Positions 32,752 through 40,177 of a stretch of DNA of 64,000 nt are shown here, one piece after another. This DNA is from Candidatus Omnitrophota bacterium. Its GTDB lineage: Bacteria > Omnitrophota > Gorgyraeia > Zapsychrales > Zapsychraceae. Under the pieces are notes generated by a model. It ran no database searches and was not told the origin of the DNA. It saw only the letters and a program-made list of their open reading frames with translations. Numbering within the stretch: the first letter of the stretch is position 1; the number at the start of each line of letters is the position of its first letter. The position numbers were made by a program, and so were the translations under genes. The stretch lies in assembly GCA_020632495.1 (NCBI GenBank), contig JACKFL010000005.1, forward strand, positions 930,001 through 994,000, written 5' to 3'.

Positions 32752-32779
32752 AGTATAACATAGTAATATTACTAGTCAC
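32752..32779 (-). promoter_or_regulatory. Promoter and palindromic operator of the four-AAA protease
   Basis: On the minus strand, GTGACT (32779-32774), a 16-base spacer and TATACT (32757-32752). A perfect 14-bp palindrome TAGTAATATTACTA (32761-32774) fills most of the spacer, an ideal place for a repressor or spacer-distorting activator. GAGG lies 8 bases before the ATG. Confidence 0.6.
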
Positions 32780-32854
32780 GCCCTAAAACCGCGCGGAAAG
32801 GGGGGATATTCATGCCGGAGGCGGGGGCAGGGGGTTTTTCGGCGATTTCGTCTA

Positions 32855-32883
32855 TTGACACGTCTGGGGAAGTGTGTTAGATT
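32855..32883 (+). promoter_or_regulatory. Enolase promoter
   Basis: TTGACA (32855-32860), a 17-base spacer and TAGATT (32878-32883), about 54 bases before the eno ATG. Confidence 0.7.
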
Positions 32884-32936
32884 GCTTGCTTCAATAGATT
32901 TAAGCAGGTCTAAAACATACATCAAGGAAGTGAGTT

Positions 32937-34208
32937 ATGTCGAAAATAGCCAAAGTCAAAGGCCGTCAGATCATCGATTCGCGCGGGAATCCGACCGTGG
33001 AAGTCGATGTGACCCTGGAATCCGGGGTCATGGGCCGCGCCGCGGTCCCGTCCGGGGCTTCCACCGGAGAGCATGAAGCCATTGAATTGCGTGACGGCGA
33101 CAAGGCCAGATTTATGGGCAAGGGCGTCAGCAAGGCCGTGGCCAACGTCAACACCAAGATCGCCGACGCCATCATCGGCCAGGAGCCGGATTTCCGCGCC
33201 CTGGACAAGAAGCTGATCGACCTCGACGGCACCGAAAACAAGGGCAATCTGGGCGCCAACGCCATTTTAGGCGCCTCCATGGCCGTGGCCCACGCCGCCG
33301 CCAACGAAGCAGGCAAGCCGCTCTACAAGTTCCTCGGCGGCAACGACGCCAACATCCTGCCCGTTCCGCTCATGAACATCATCAACGGCGGACAGCACGC
33401 CGACAACAATCTCGACATTCAGGAATTCATGATCGCCCCGCTGGGCGCGCCGACCTTCACCGAAGCGATGCGCATGGCCTGCGAGGTGTTCCATACCCTT
33501 AAGAAGATCCTCCACGACCGCGGCCTGGCCACATCGGTCGGTGACGAAGGCGGGTTCGCGCCGAACCTGCAGAGCAACGAAGAGGGGATCGCGGTGATCA
33601 TCGAGGCCATCGAAAAGGCCGGTTACAAGCCGGACCAGGACGTCTGCATCGCGCTCGACGCGGCCTCCAGCGAATTTCACAAGGACGGCAAGTACAATTA
33701 TAACGGCCAGGACATCTCGGTCGAGGAAATGGTCGACGTCTACGGGCAGATGCTCAAGACCTCGCCGCTGATCTCGATCGAGGACGGCCTGGACGAAAAC
33801 GACTGGGACGGTTGGAAGGCGATGACGGCCAAGATCGGCGGCAATGTCCAGCTGGTCGGCGACGATTTCTTCGTCACCAATGTCAAGCGCCTGCAGCAAG
33901 GGATCGACGAAAAGGCGGCGAATTCGATCCTGATCAAGGTCAACCAGATCGGCTCTTTGAGCGAAACACTTGACGCGATCAAGCTCGCCAAGGATAATAA
34001 GTACACGTCGATCATTTCGCACCGTTCCGGCGAGACCGAAGACACCACCATCGCGCACCTGGCGGTGGCGACCGGGGTCGGTCAGATCAAGACCGGATCG
34101 CTGTCCCGCACCGACCGCCTGTGCAAGTACAACGAACTGCTGCGCATCGAAGAAGAACTCGGTGACAAGGCCGTGTACGGTGGATCCCTATGGGGGAAGA
34201 TCTATTGA
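32937..34208 (+). CDS. eno: Enolase
   Basis: Enolase converts 2-phosphoglycerate to phosphoenolpyruvate in glycolysis. Motifs: GNPTVEVDV (residues 17-25), GASTGEHEAIELRDGD, the metal and catalytic region VGDDFFVTN and the signature SHRSGETEDTTIAH. Full length (423 residues). AAGGAAGTGAG precedes the ATG. Next to ftsB, as in many bacteria. Confidence 0.97.
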   Translation: MSKIAKVKGRQIIDSRGNPTVEVDVTLESGVMGRAAVPSGASTGEHEAIELRDGDKARFMGKGVSKAVANVNTKIADAIIGQEPDFRALDKKLIDLDGTENKGNLGANAILGASMAVAHAAANEAGKPLYKFLGGNDANILPVPLMNIINGGQHADNNLDIQEFMIAPLGAPTFTEAMRMACEVFHTLKKILHDRGLATSVGDEGGFAPNLQSNEEGIAVIIEAIEKAGYKPDQDVCIALDAASSEFHKDGKYNYNGQDISVEEMVDVYGQMLKTSPLISIEDGLDENDWDGWKAMTAKIGGNVQLVGDDFFVTNVKRLQQGIDEKAANSILIKVNQIGSLSETLDAIKLAKDNKYTSIISHRSGETEDTTIAHLAVATGVGQIKTGSLSRTDRLCKYNELLRIEEELGDKAVYGGSLWGKIY

Positions 34209-34212
34209 GGAC

Positions 34213-34315
34213 ATCATTTACGGAGTGAAACGACGTAAATGATAAGTCCGAAATAGACCCTGCGAAGCTCTCATATAACAAAGAAGGAGCGTAGCAGGGT
34301 AATGAAGCTATTTCG
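34213..34315 (+). repeat. Two nested hairpin repeats after eno
   Basis: ATCATTTACG (34213) pairs with CGTAAATGAT (34234). Then CGAAATAG-ACCCTGC (34249-34263) pairs with GCAGGGT (34294) and CTATTTCG (34308). There is no T-run; this could be an mRNA-stabilising end or a REP-type element. It resembles in style the palindrome at 24384-24445. Confidence 0.55.
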
Positions 34316-34347
34316 CACCAAATCACCAAACGGGAGCCCGTCGCGGC

Positions 34348-34638
34348 ATGTTGAAAAACGCCTTCTGGATCTTCACCGGCGCCGTCCTGATCCTGATGAT
34401 GTTTCTGCCGACCTTCTCTCAGAAGCAACAGCTTATCGAGAAGAACCGGCAGTACAAGGCGCAGATCAAGAAGCTGGAACAGCAGATCACCGTCCTGAGC
34501 GTAGAAAAACGCAAGCTCGAAGAAGACCCGGTGTATCGCGAAAAGATCGCGCGGGAGAAGATGGGGCTTGTGCGGGACAGGGAAGTGATCTTCAAGATAA
34601 CCCCAGCGCCTGTAGATGCTGAGGTGGTGCATGAGTAA
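34348..34638 (+). CDS. ftsB: FtsB/DivIC-type septum formation initiator
   Basis: FtsB links division proteins in the FtsQLB complex. One N-terminal membrane helix (about residues 5-22) is followed by a coiled coil (about 25-60, KQQLIEKNRQYKAQIKKLEQ) and the conserved end DPVYREKIAREKMGLVRDRE. Length 96 residues. CGGGAG lies upstream. The position after eno is the usual one. Confidence 0.88.
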   Translation: MLKNAFWIFTGAVLILMMFLPTFSQKQQLIEKNRQYKAQIKKLEQQITVLSVEKRKLEEDPVYREKIAREKMGLVRDREVIFKITPAPVDAEVVHE

Positions 34639-34646
34639 GCGGGTTC

Positions 34647-35209
34647 AGCGGTTAGCGTTGAGCGGCTAGCGGCGAGTTATAGGGACAGCAGCTCAGTCAG
34701 GAAGCGGTTATTGCCGGCAAGTTCTTTGAAATGGGATTAGACAACAGCGACTAGATTCTGGATGCCTTGCGCCTAACTCTCGAAACACGGGAGGCGCTAT
34801 GAAGATATTCAGTTATGCAGAGCTTTTTGCCTATAAAAGGGCGTTTGATGTTGTTCGGGGAGTTTACCGGATAACCAAGTCATTTCCGGTCGACGAACAG
34901 TACGGATTAACGTCACAGCTTCGCCGGGCGGCCGTATCAGTCCCGGCCAACATTGCCGAAGGGTATGTTCAGGGTTCCAAAGCGTATATTAACTTTCTAA
35001 GAATTGCCCTCGGATCGGCCACGGAAATTGCTACTTTATTGCAAATCAGCATGGAGCTTGAATATTGCAGCTCAAAAGATTTTGAAGAGATCAACGGCAT
35101 TAATACCGAGACGATCAAGTTACTTACGACATATATAGCCAGATTAAAATCGTACTAAATTCTAGTTTCTAGTGACTTTCTAGTCTCTAGCCGCTGGACG
35201 CTAACCGCT
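34647..35209 (+). mobile_element. Inverted-repeat-flanked unit carrying a four-helix-bundle gene
   Basis: The left end AGCGGTTAGCGTTGAGCGGC (34647 onward) is matched by the reverse complement of 35187-35209 at 21 of 23 positions. The single gene inside encodes a four-helix bundle protein. The same core, without a gene, builds the palindrome at 44490-44631. It could be a MITE-like or REP-like mobile unit; no transposase is present. Confidence 0.5.
34799..35158 (+). CDS. Four-helix bundle protein (S23/IVP family), 119 aa
   Basis: Family signatures: FAYKRAFDVVRGVYRITKSF, PVDEQYGLTSQLRRAAVSVP, ANIAEGYVQGSKAYINFLRI and ALGSATEIATLLQI. Relatives are encoded in 23S rRNA intervening sequences and, as Avd, beside diversity-generating retroelements. 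This copy is free-standing between ftsB and tRNA-fMet and is flanked by inverted repeats. Basic surface helices suggest nucleic acid binding; the role is unknown. Confidence 0.92.
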   Translation: MKIFSYAELFAYKRAFDVVRGVYRITKSFPVDEQYGLTSQLRRAAVSVPANIAEGYVQGSKAYINFLRIALGSATEIATLLQISMELEYCSSKDFEEINGINTETIKLLTTYIARLKSY

Positions 35210-35327
35210 AGGAATACCATACTCTAGCGGCCCGGATCTTTCGATTATCAATATCGCCAATGAACGCCCGTGCGCAAGGTTGACACACCCTTGCATTTTG
35301 CCGGGCATGAGCGATATAGCAAAATGC

Positions 35328-35401
35328 CGCGGGGTGGAGCAGCCAGGTAGCTCGTCAGGCTCATAACCTGAAGGCCGCAGGTTCGAATCCTGCCCCCGCA
35401 A
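35328..35401 (+). tRNA. Initiator tRNA-fMet (CAT)
   Basis: It starts with CGCGGGG and shows initiator hallmarks: the C1-A72 mismatch (CGCGGGG/CCCCGCA), D-arm GGAGCAGCCAGGTAGCTC and anticodon loop CTCATAA. CCA is not encoded (the sequence continues CAT after the discriminator A). TTGACA lies at 35280-35285, but the -10 is weak. Confidence 0.96.
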
Positions 35402-35412
35402 CATATAAAAAA

Positions 35413-35440
35413 GGCCCCGACCTCTGGTCGGGGCTTTTTT
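35413..35440 (+). terminator. Rho-independent terminator of tRNA-fMet
   Basis: GCCCCGACC and GGTCGGGGC around TCT, then TTTTTT, directly after the tRNA. Confidence 0.92.
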
Positions 35441-35660
35441 ATATGTTGCAGGTCGTTGGTTTCACCGTTCAGGTGAAACCACGACCCCGCAAGAGGGTCG
35501 AGCAAGAGCGAGACCCGACTGCTTGCGCCCCTTGCGCCTCGACCTCTGGTCGGGGCTTTTTTATAAATTGCAGGTCATGGGTTCCCCGTTCAGGGGAATC
35601 CCAGGACCCCGCAACAGGGCCGAGCCGCAGCGAGCCCCGAGTGCTTGCGTGCCTTGCGCA
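35419..35660 (+). repeat. Two tandem 122-bp repeats with conserved hairpins
   Basis: Units start at 35419 and 35541 (GACCTCTGGTCGGGGC, T-run, TTGCAGGTC, hairpin, ACCCCGCAA, GCTTGCG). In unit 1 the hairpin is GGTTTCACC-GTTCA-GGTGAAACC, in unit 2 GGGTTCCCC-GTTCA-GGGGAATCCC. The loop is kept and the stem changes in a compensating way. The remainder of 35661-35935 shows nothing I can name. Confidence 0.65.
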
Positions 35661-35938
35661 ACTTGCGCCTGCACGCCTTTGCAACCCCGACCCCCAAACA
35701 ACTTCCAAACAAAAATCCCCTAAAAGGTAGAAAAAAGTCAGTTGAGTGGCCCTCCGCCGATTGGGGCGGGGGTTTTAGTTTATAAAAAAATAGTGTCGTT
35801 TCTCATAAACATCAGGATTTGAGCGCCTTAGACGTAAATTCAGACCGATTGAAATACTGAAATATCAAGCTATGGCGTATCCCCCGATTACCGCACCCCC
35901 GCCAAGTCACGTTGAGTTTACCCTGACCGCAGACAAAA

Positions 35939-35975
35939 AAATCTCCCGCTCGGCTTTATCCGGTTCGGGAGATTT
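35939..35975 (-). terminator. Terminator of the minus-strand cold-shock-like gene
   Basis: AAATCTCCCG and CGGGAGATTT form a stem. On the minus strand it is followed by a run of seven T. Confidence 0.75.
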
Positions 35976-35998
35976 GTTTTTGCTGAGATATTAAATGG

Positions 35999-36193
35999 TT
36001 ACACGGTGGACCTTAGATTCACGGCGCGCCGTCCGTGTCCGCTGTACAAATCAAAAGAGACGCAATCCCCCGCCTTGACCAAACCGCTGCTCGTCTTGAT
36101 ATCGTTTGCATAAAAACAGTATTCATCCTGTTGATCCGTGCGCAGATGGCCGAAACCACCGGCTCCGAAATAACTCAAAATAGTCCCTCTCAT
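35999..36193 (-). CDS. Degenerate cold-shock-domain protein, 64 aa
   Basis: The OB-fold cold-shock layout is recognisable: GTILSYFGAGGFGHLRT (RNP1 region, with FGH in place of FGF), EYCFYANDI (RNP2 region; VFVH in classical Csp) and VKAGDCVSFDLYSGHGRRAV. The nucleic-acid-contacting aromatics are partly replaced. Two similar proteins are at 38395 and 38715. It probably binds single-stranded RNA or DNA with altered specificity. Confidence 0.75.
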   Translation of the reverse strand: MRGTILSYFGAGGFGHLRTDQQDEYCFYANDIKTSSGLVKAGDCVSFDLYSGHGRRAVNLRSTV

Positions 36194-36249
36194 AATGCCT
36201 CCTTTGTTTGATTTACCGTGCCGCAGTGAAGACCGGACGCGAGATAGGT

Positions 36250-37305
36250 TTATGAATTGTCAGCTCCTTTGTGACGAACCGCCATCCGCCGTACCACCGC
36301 CTGTGAGCGCAGCCATTCCCGCACCGGACGTGCCGGATGTCCCGCATAGTCGGCCCCGTCGGGTATGTTTCCGGTTACTCCGGACATCCCGCCGATACGC
36401 GCTCGGTGCCCTACGCGGACATTCGGCGCGATATTAACGGCGCCGGCAATCACCACATAATCCCCGACAATCACACTCCCGGCCAGGCCGGACTGCCCGC
36501 AGATGATGACCCCTTTGCCCACCCGGCAGTTGTGAGCGATATGGACCTGATTGTCGATCTTTGTCCCGGCGCCGATGACGGTCGGGGATAGGGTCCCCTG
36601 ATCGACGGAACAGTTCGCGCCGATCTCAACATCGTCGCCGATAAGCACCCCGCCGAAGTGCCATACTTTCAGATGACAGCCGTCAACAAAATTGAAGCTG
36701 AATCCGTCCGAACCTAGCGTGGTGTTGGCGTGAACGATGCAGTTGCGGCCGATACGGACATTGCGATAGACGACCGCATGCGGATAAAGGACCGTCCCGT
36801 CACCGATCGCCGAACCGGACAGGATGGCGCAGCCGGCATGGACCTTGCACCCCGCGCCGATTTCCACACCCTCGCCGAGGAAGACCCCATCGGCAATGTC
36901 CGCCGAGGCATGGATTTTAACCGTCCCCGAGGTCCGGCCGTCGGCTGTGCGAGTGAGGCCGTGGGTGGCCGTGTGATAAAAAAGGGCGGACCACCGGGAG
37001 AGGGCCACATCGACCGATGCCACGGTCCCGTGAAAAAGAAGCCGCCTCAGCCCGTCCCACTGCCGAACCTCCGCGCAACCCCGGTAAAAGGCGTCCTGAA
37101 AGACGATGCCGACCCGGTTGGGCGCTGCGATGCTTTCGAAGTGGCGGATGAATTTCTGAAAATACGACCGGTCCTTGATCAGGGCCATGCCGCCGTCACG
37201 CAGTCCGTCCACCGGACACAACATGGCAACGGACTCTTCGGCATCCCCCGTGGAGCACAGTCGAAAACTGGCTTCGGCCAGCCCCAGTTTTTCCAAAGAA
37301 ATCAT
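36250..37305 (-). CDS. lpxD: LpxD-like UDP-3-O-acylglucosamine N-acyltransferase
   Basis: LpxD adds the second acyl chain in lipid A synthesis. The N-terminal uridine-binding-like domain (about residues 1-115) is followed by a left-handed beta-helix of hexapeptide repeats (about 120-300), with the catalytic-type His in NQVHIAHNCRVGKG, and LGSDGFSF as in LpxD. A C-terminal helix follows (WLRSQAVVRR). 351 residues is normal. The rest of the lipid A operon is not here, so this may be a second, stand-alone copy. Confidence 0.88.
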   Translation of the reverse strand: MISLEKLGLAEASFRLCSTGDAEESVAMLCPVDGLRDGGMALIKDRSYFQKFIRHFESIAAPNRVGIVFQDAFYRGCAEVRQWDGLRRLLFHGTVASVDVALSRWSALFYHTATHGLTRTADGRTSGTVKIHASADIADGVFLGEGVEIGAGCKVHAGCAILSGSAIGDGTVLYPHAVVYRNVRIGRNCIVHANTTLGSDGFSFNFVDGCHLKVWHFGGVLIGDDVEIGANCSVDQGTLSPTVIGAGTKIDNQVHIAHNCRVGKGVIICGQSGLAGSVIVGDYVVIAGAVNIAPNVRVGHRARIGGMSGVTGNIPDGADYAGHPARPVREWLRSQAVVRRMAVRHKGADNS

Positions 37306-37368
37306 CGGCTTTTCCTCACGTATCGTATCTTTTCCCGTCGGGAGACGTAACGGGGGAGACAGGTTTGG

Positions 37369-37446
37369 CTATTTACTCTTCTTGCCCTGTTTGATTTTCT
37401 TCTGTTTATCCTGCTTGCTTTTGTCCTTTTTTCCTTTGTCACCCAT
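37369..37446 (-). CDS. Lysine-rich 25-aa peptide
   Basis: Reads MGDKGKKDKSKQDKQKK then IKQGKKSK. The ATG overlaps the last codons of the omega-like gene (ATGGGTGA), so it is translationally coupled. Similar tiny MGDK...KKK proteins occur in many bacteria (from memory); the function is unknown and nucleic-acid binding is plausible from charge. Confidence 0.6.
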   Translation of the reverse strand: MGDKGKKDKSKQDKQKKIKQGKKSK

Positions 37447-37834
37447 GGTTTGGCTCCTTGGTTTCGGATTCTGTCGAGTCGGCGTTCGTCCCGGCGGGCC
37501 CGGTATTTGTGCCGACACGACCTTGGGCTATCTCCCGCAGAGCGATGGTGGTAGCCTTCTCGGCGGAATGATGCGGTACCAGCGGCGGACTGCCGTGGTG
37601 AATTTCAAGCGCGCGGACCATGGCCAGGCGTATCAATAGGTATTGGCGCAGACCGACCCGCGGCAGCAGGTCTTCGAGTGAGACATCCGCAAACGATTTT
37701 CCGTCGACGGAAACAGGCTTCCGGTTGATGGCCGCCTCCTGTGGTAGATGGAATGTTGACGGGACGACGGGTTGTTTCCGCGGCTCCGCATGGGCATGCA
37801 CAGCTTGCCGCTGTGTATGTATTGCTGAACGCAA
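37439..37834 (-). CDS. rpoZ: RNA polymerase omega-subunit-like protein
   Basis: The central part matches omega: VSLEDLLPRVGLRQYLLIRL, RALEIHHGSPPLVP and the hallmark TTIALREIAQGRV. Omega helps fold and stabilise the beta-prime subunit. The N-terminus is uncertain: the open frame allows a TTG at 37834 or a GTG at 37801, while a strong AGGAGG lies just before an ATC codon about 15 codons ahead of the omega domain. A polar, Asn/Thr/Glu-rich tail of about 25 residues follows. It overlaps the lysine-rich peptide gene. Confidence 0.7.
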   Translation of the reverse strand: MRSAIHTQRQAVHAHAEPRKQPVVPSTFHLPQEAAINRKPVSVDGKSFADVSLEDLLPRVGLRQYLLIRLAMVRALEIHHGSPPLVPHHSAEKATTIALREIAQGRVGTNTGPAGTNADSTESETKEPNHG

Positions 37835-38394
37835 GACCCGCCAATAGATAGAAGTGCTTTTGGTTCGCCAGGTAAGATGGTAGGTATGATCTTCTTGGGT
37901 GAGACTTATCTATCAAATGATCTATCTAACTATACCGTACTCCCCGGGGGAAAACAATACTTATTCCGCGGTCTCCCTGCACATAGCCTTCACCAAATGG
38001 TGACGGGGAAGGACAAGCGGGACGGATTGCGGCAGGCCCGGTCAAGAGGGCCCGGTGCGCCTGACCAGGATTTCTTCTCTAGCAGTCGATCGAAATAAGA
38101 TACACATGCCGGAGCAGGGTTTTTACACCATGGTATCAGGACCTGCTATGGAACCTTTCTCTGTTCGTCGGATTTCGATACCCACAATAGGTATAGCTAT
38201 TGACAGAGTTTTAAGGTATACTTACAACAGATCATGTAGGTAGATACCCTACCAAAGACAGACCTCACCATTTATCCCCTTTGGCAGTCTGCCAGCCCCA
38301 CCGTCTATTTATCGATCTCAGGTGACTACATATGCACGGAGTGATTATCGCGCCGCAAGAGCGCCTGTAATCGCATCTGAAGAAGGAAGTGTTT
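37835..38394. other. Gene-free stretch between divergent units
   Basis: I see no supported gene. It should hold the promoters of the minus-strand omega-like gene and of the plus-strand cold-shock cluster. TTGACA at about 38199 with TACAAC 17 bases later is a possible promoter, leaving a leader of about 160 bases before 38395, as is common for cold-shock genes. Confidence 0.4.
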
Positions 38395-38595
38395 ATGGAA
38401 AAAGGGACGGTAAAATCGTACGACAAAAATTGCGGTATGGGGATGATAAGCCGATCATCCGAAGTGGATGTCAAATTCTACGCTGATAGCATCGTCGGCA
38501 GAGATCGTGTAAGCCTGACACAGGGAGATCTCGTTTGGTTTGAAGTCGATAGCATCAAGAACCTCCATATCGCGATTAATATCAGGAAGGCATAA
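38395..38595 (+). CDS. Degenerate cold-shock-domain protein, 66 aa
   Basis: AAGGAAG lies 5 bases before the ATG. Layout as in CspA but with altered RNP motifs: KGTVKSYDKNCGMGMISRSS (MGM in place of FGF), VDVKFYADSI (VFVH region) and LTQGDLVWFEVDS. First gene of a plus-strand cluster of small RNA-binding proteins. Confidence 0.75.
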   Translation: MEKGTVKSYDKNCGMGMISRSSEVDVKFYADSIVGRDRVSLTQGDLVWFEVDSIKNLHIAINIRKA

Positions 38596-38714
38596 CGTCA
38601 TCCCGGTCTGGCCGGAAATGGCGCGGATTCAGATATGTACGTGTAGATCAGGCGATAAGGGGTCTCAGCGCCCGGGCGTTCCATTATTGAAATCAAAATG
38701 AAAGAAGGTTCATC

Positions 38715-38942
38715 ATGCCTCGAGGCAAAATACAGGAATATTATCCCGAAAGAGGTTGCGGTTGCATTCTCGATTCCGTATCAAACCGGACGATTACGGT
38801 TTACGCGAATTATTTCTATCTACAGCGGGGACAGGTTGTGGAAGCCGGACAGGATGTCGATTACGACATATTGAGCAACCGCGGTGAGGATATGGCGATC
38901 AATGTCAGAATTTTGGATAAGGAAGGTCAAGCAGAATCATGA
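38715..38942 (+). CDS. Degenerate cold-shock-domain protein, 75 aa
   Basis: PRGKIQEYYPERGCGCILDS (CGC in place of FGF), ITVYANYFYLQRGQ and VVEAGQDVDYDILSNRGEDM parallel the other two copies. The shared (F/V)YA(N/D) segment suggests the three are paralogues. The stop overlaps the start of a tiny ORF (ATGA). Confidence 0.75.
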   Translation: MPRGKIQEYYPERGCGCILDSVSNRTITVYANYFYLQRGQVVEAGQDVDYDILSNRGEDMAINVRILDKEGQAES

Positions 38943-39004
38943 AGTCTAAACAGCGGCCGGCAGCGGTCGATGAAGCAGACAAAGAGGGGGGTAAGAAGAA
39001 GTGA
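38939..39004 (+). CDS. Possible 21-aa coupling peptide
   Basis: MKSKQRPAAVDEADKEGGKK then K and stop. It starts in the stop of the cold-shock gene (ATGA) and stops inside the start of the RRM gene, so it may simply carry ribosomes from one gene to the next. Confidence 0.4.
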   Translation: MKSKQRPAAVDEADKEGGKKK

Positions 39005-39309
39005 ATATTTATATCGGTAACTTTTCATATGACATCACGGAAGATTACCTTCTGGAGGTGTTCGGAGCTTTTGGGCACGTCGAATCCGTTAATATCATTA
39101 AGGATAGAATTACCGGGAGCTCGAAGGGATTTGGATTCGTAGAAATGCCGGATAAAACGGAAGCCCAGTCCGCGATTCAGGGCGTCACACAGATCAACGG
39201 ACGGCAGATTACAATAAATGAAGCCAGGCCCCGGACAAACCAGGGTTCATATGGAAACAACGGGAAAAAGCCACGCGGTGAAGATTCCGGAGGCAGGAGA
39301 AAGTACTAA
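39001..39309 (+). CDS. RRM-type RNA-binding protein, 102 aa
   Basis: One RNA recognition motif (residues 1-76) with RNP2 IYIGNF and RNP1 KGFGFVEM intact, followed by a basic Gly/Arg/Asn-rich tail. This is the common bacterial glycine-rich RRM type, often cold-induced. The GTG start at 39001 follows a GAGGGGGG run. Confidence 0.93.
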   Translation: MNIYIGNFSYDITEDYLLEVFGAFGHVESVNIIKDRITGSSKGFGFVEMPDKTEAQSAIQGVTQINGRQITINEARPRTNQGSYGNNGKKPRGEDSGGRRKY

Positions 39310-39329
39310 CGATATCACAGTAAGCCGTT

Positions 39330-39551
39330 ATGACCAAAGAAGATGCTATTGAAATTGATGGGATTGTCACTAAGGCATTGTCAAACGCGAAATATGCCGT
39401 CCAAATGGACACCGGCCATCTCATTACTGCGTATCCGGCGGGGAAATTGCGTAAGTATTTTATAAAAATATTGCCCGGTGACAGGGGGACGGTGTCCATA
39501 TCCCCATATGATTTGAGCCTGGGTCGAATTACGTACAGACATAAAAAGTAA
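39330..39551 (+). CDS. infA: Translation initiation factor IF-1
   Basis: A single OB fold of 73 residues with the IF-1 hallmarks ALSNAKYAVQMDTGH, GKLRKYFIKILPGDRGTVSI and SPYDLSLGRITYR. IF-1 blocks the ribosomal A-site during initiation and has RNA-chaperone activity. Here it lies apart from ribosomal protein genes, in a cluster of RNA-binding proteins; it may be a second, cold-associated copy. Confidence 0.93.
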   Translation: MTKEDAIEIDGIVTKALSNAKYAVQMDTGHLITAYPAGKLRKYFIKILPGDRGTVSISPYDLSLGRITYRHKK

Positions 39552-39556
39552 ATCGT

Positions 39557-39703
39557 ATGCATATTAGAAAGACAAAGAAAAAGGGGCCGGTCAAACAATT
39601 CAAAATAGGGAGAATTTGCAAAAAAATTGGGTGTAGTAAGAAATTGAATATATATAATCCCGCCGAATATTGTCATGTTCATCAAGGTGAAATGTTGCCA
39701 TGA
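39557..39703 (+). CDS. Mini zinc-finger-like protein, 48 aa
   Basis: MHIRKTKKKGPVKQFK then GRICKKIGCSKK and YCHVHQGEM. A C-x4-C...C-x2-H pattern in a basic context suggests a small zinc ribbon that binds nucleic acid. It starts 5 bases after infA, so it is the last gene of the cluster. From 39704 to 40177 I see no supported gene. Confidence 0.6.
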   Translation: MHIRKTKKKGPVKQFKIGRICKKIGCSKKLNIYNPAEYCHVHQGEMLP

Positions 39704-40177
39704 GCCGTATTTGCGATATTTGTGTCAGCAGAATTTAAGAAGATCGATCAGCCTTCTGGTCTCATACTTAATTTGGCACAAGAGTACAACTAACACCAAG
39801 AATGGATGTGATGAGTACATGGTATCAACATCTCCTAAAGCCGATAACGCTATGCCCAAACAAATCATTAAAATAGATATCCTACCAACGACAGGCCGCC
39901 CCGCCCTTCTTCTCTTGCTGTCTGCCAGAATTATTGAATCTTAAGAGAACCTGAGTTTCATACACGGACAAGTGTTTGAATGATATTGATTTACACCGAG
40001 GAAGTGTCGATGCGTATTCCCTCTGGCTGTAAAAGTGAAAGAGTGATAAGTCGAACAGTTTGAAGAAGATGCTATGCGATCGACCTGACGGTAGACTAGT
40101 TTCGCGGGAGAGGTTAATGGGGGCACGCGTCGTACGTTTAATTAAAACAAGACTTATATAAAGGAACGAGGTGAAAC

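Noticed and set aside
35201..35730. ORFs around tRNA-fMet and the tandem repeats
   Set aside because: They cross the tRNA and terminators; the sequence is explained by RNA genes and repeats.
39675..39944. 89-codon ORF after the mini zinc-finger gene
   Set aside because: It overlaps the better supported gene, has no Shine-Dalgarno and no coherent protein character.
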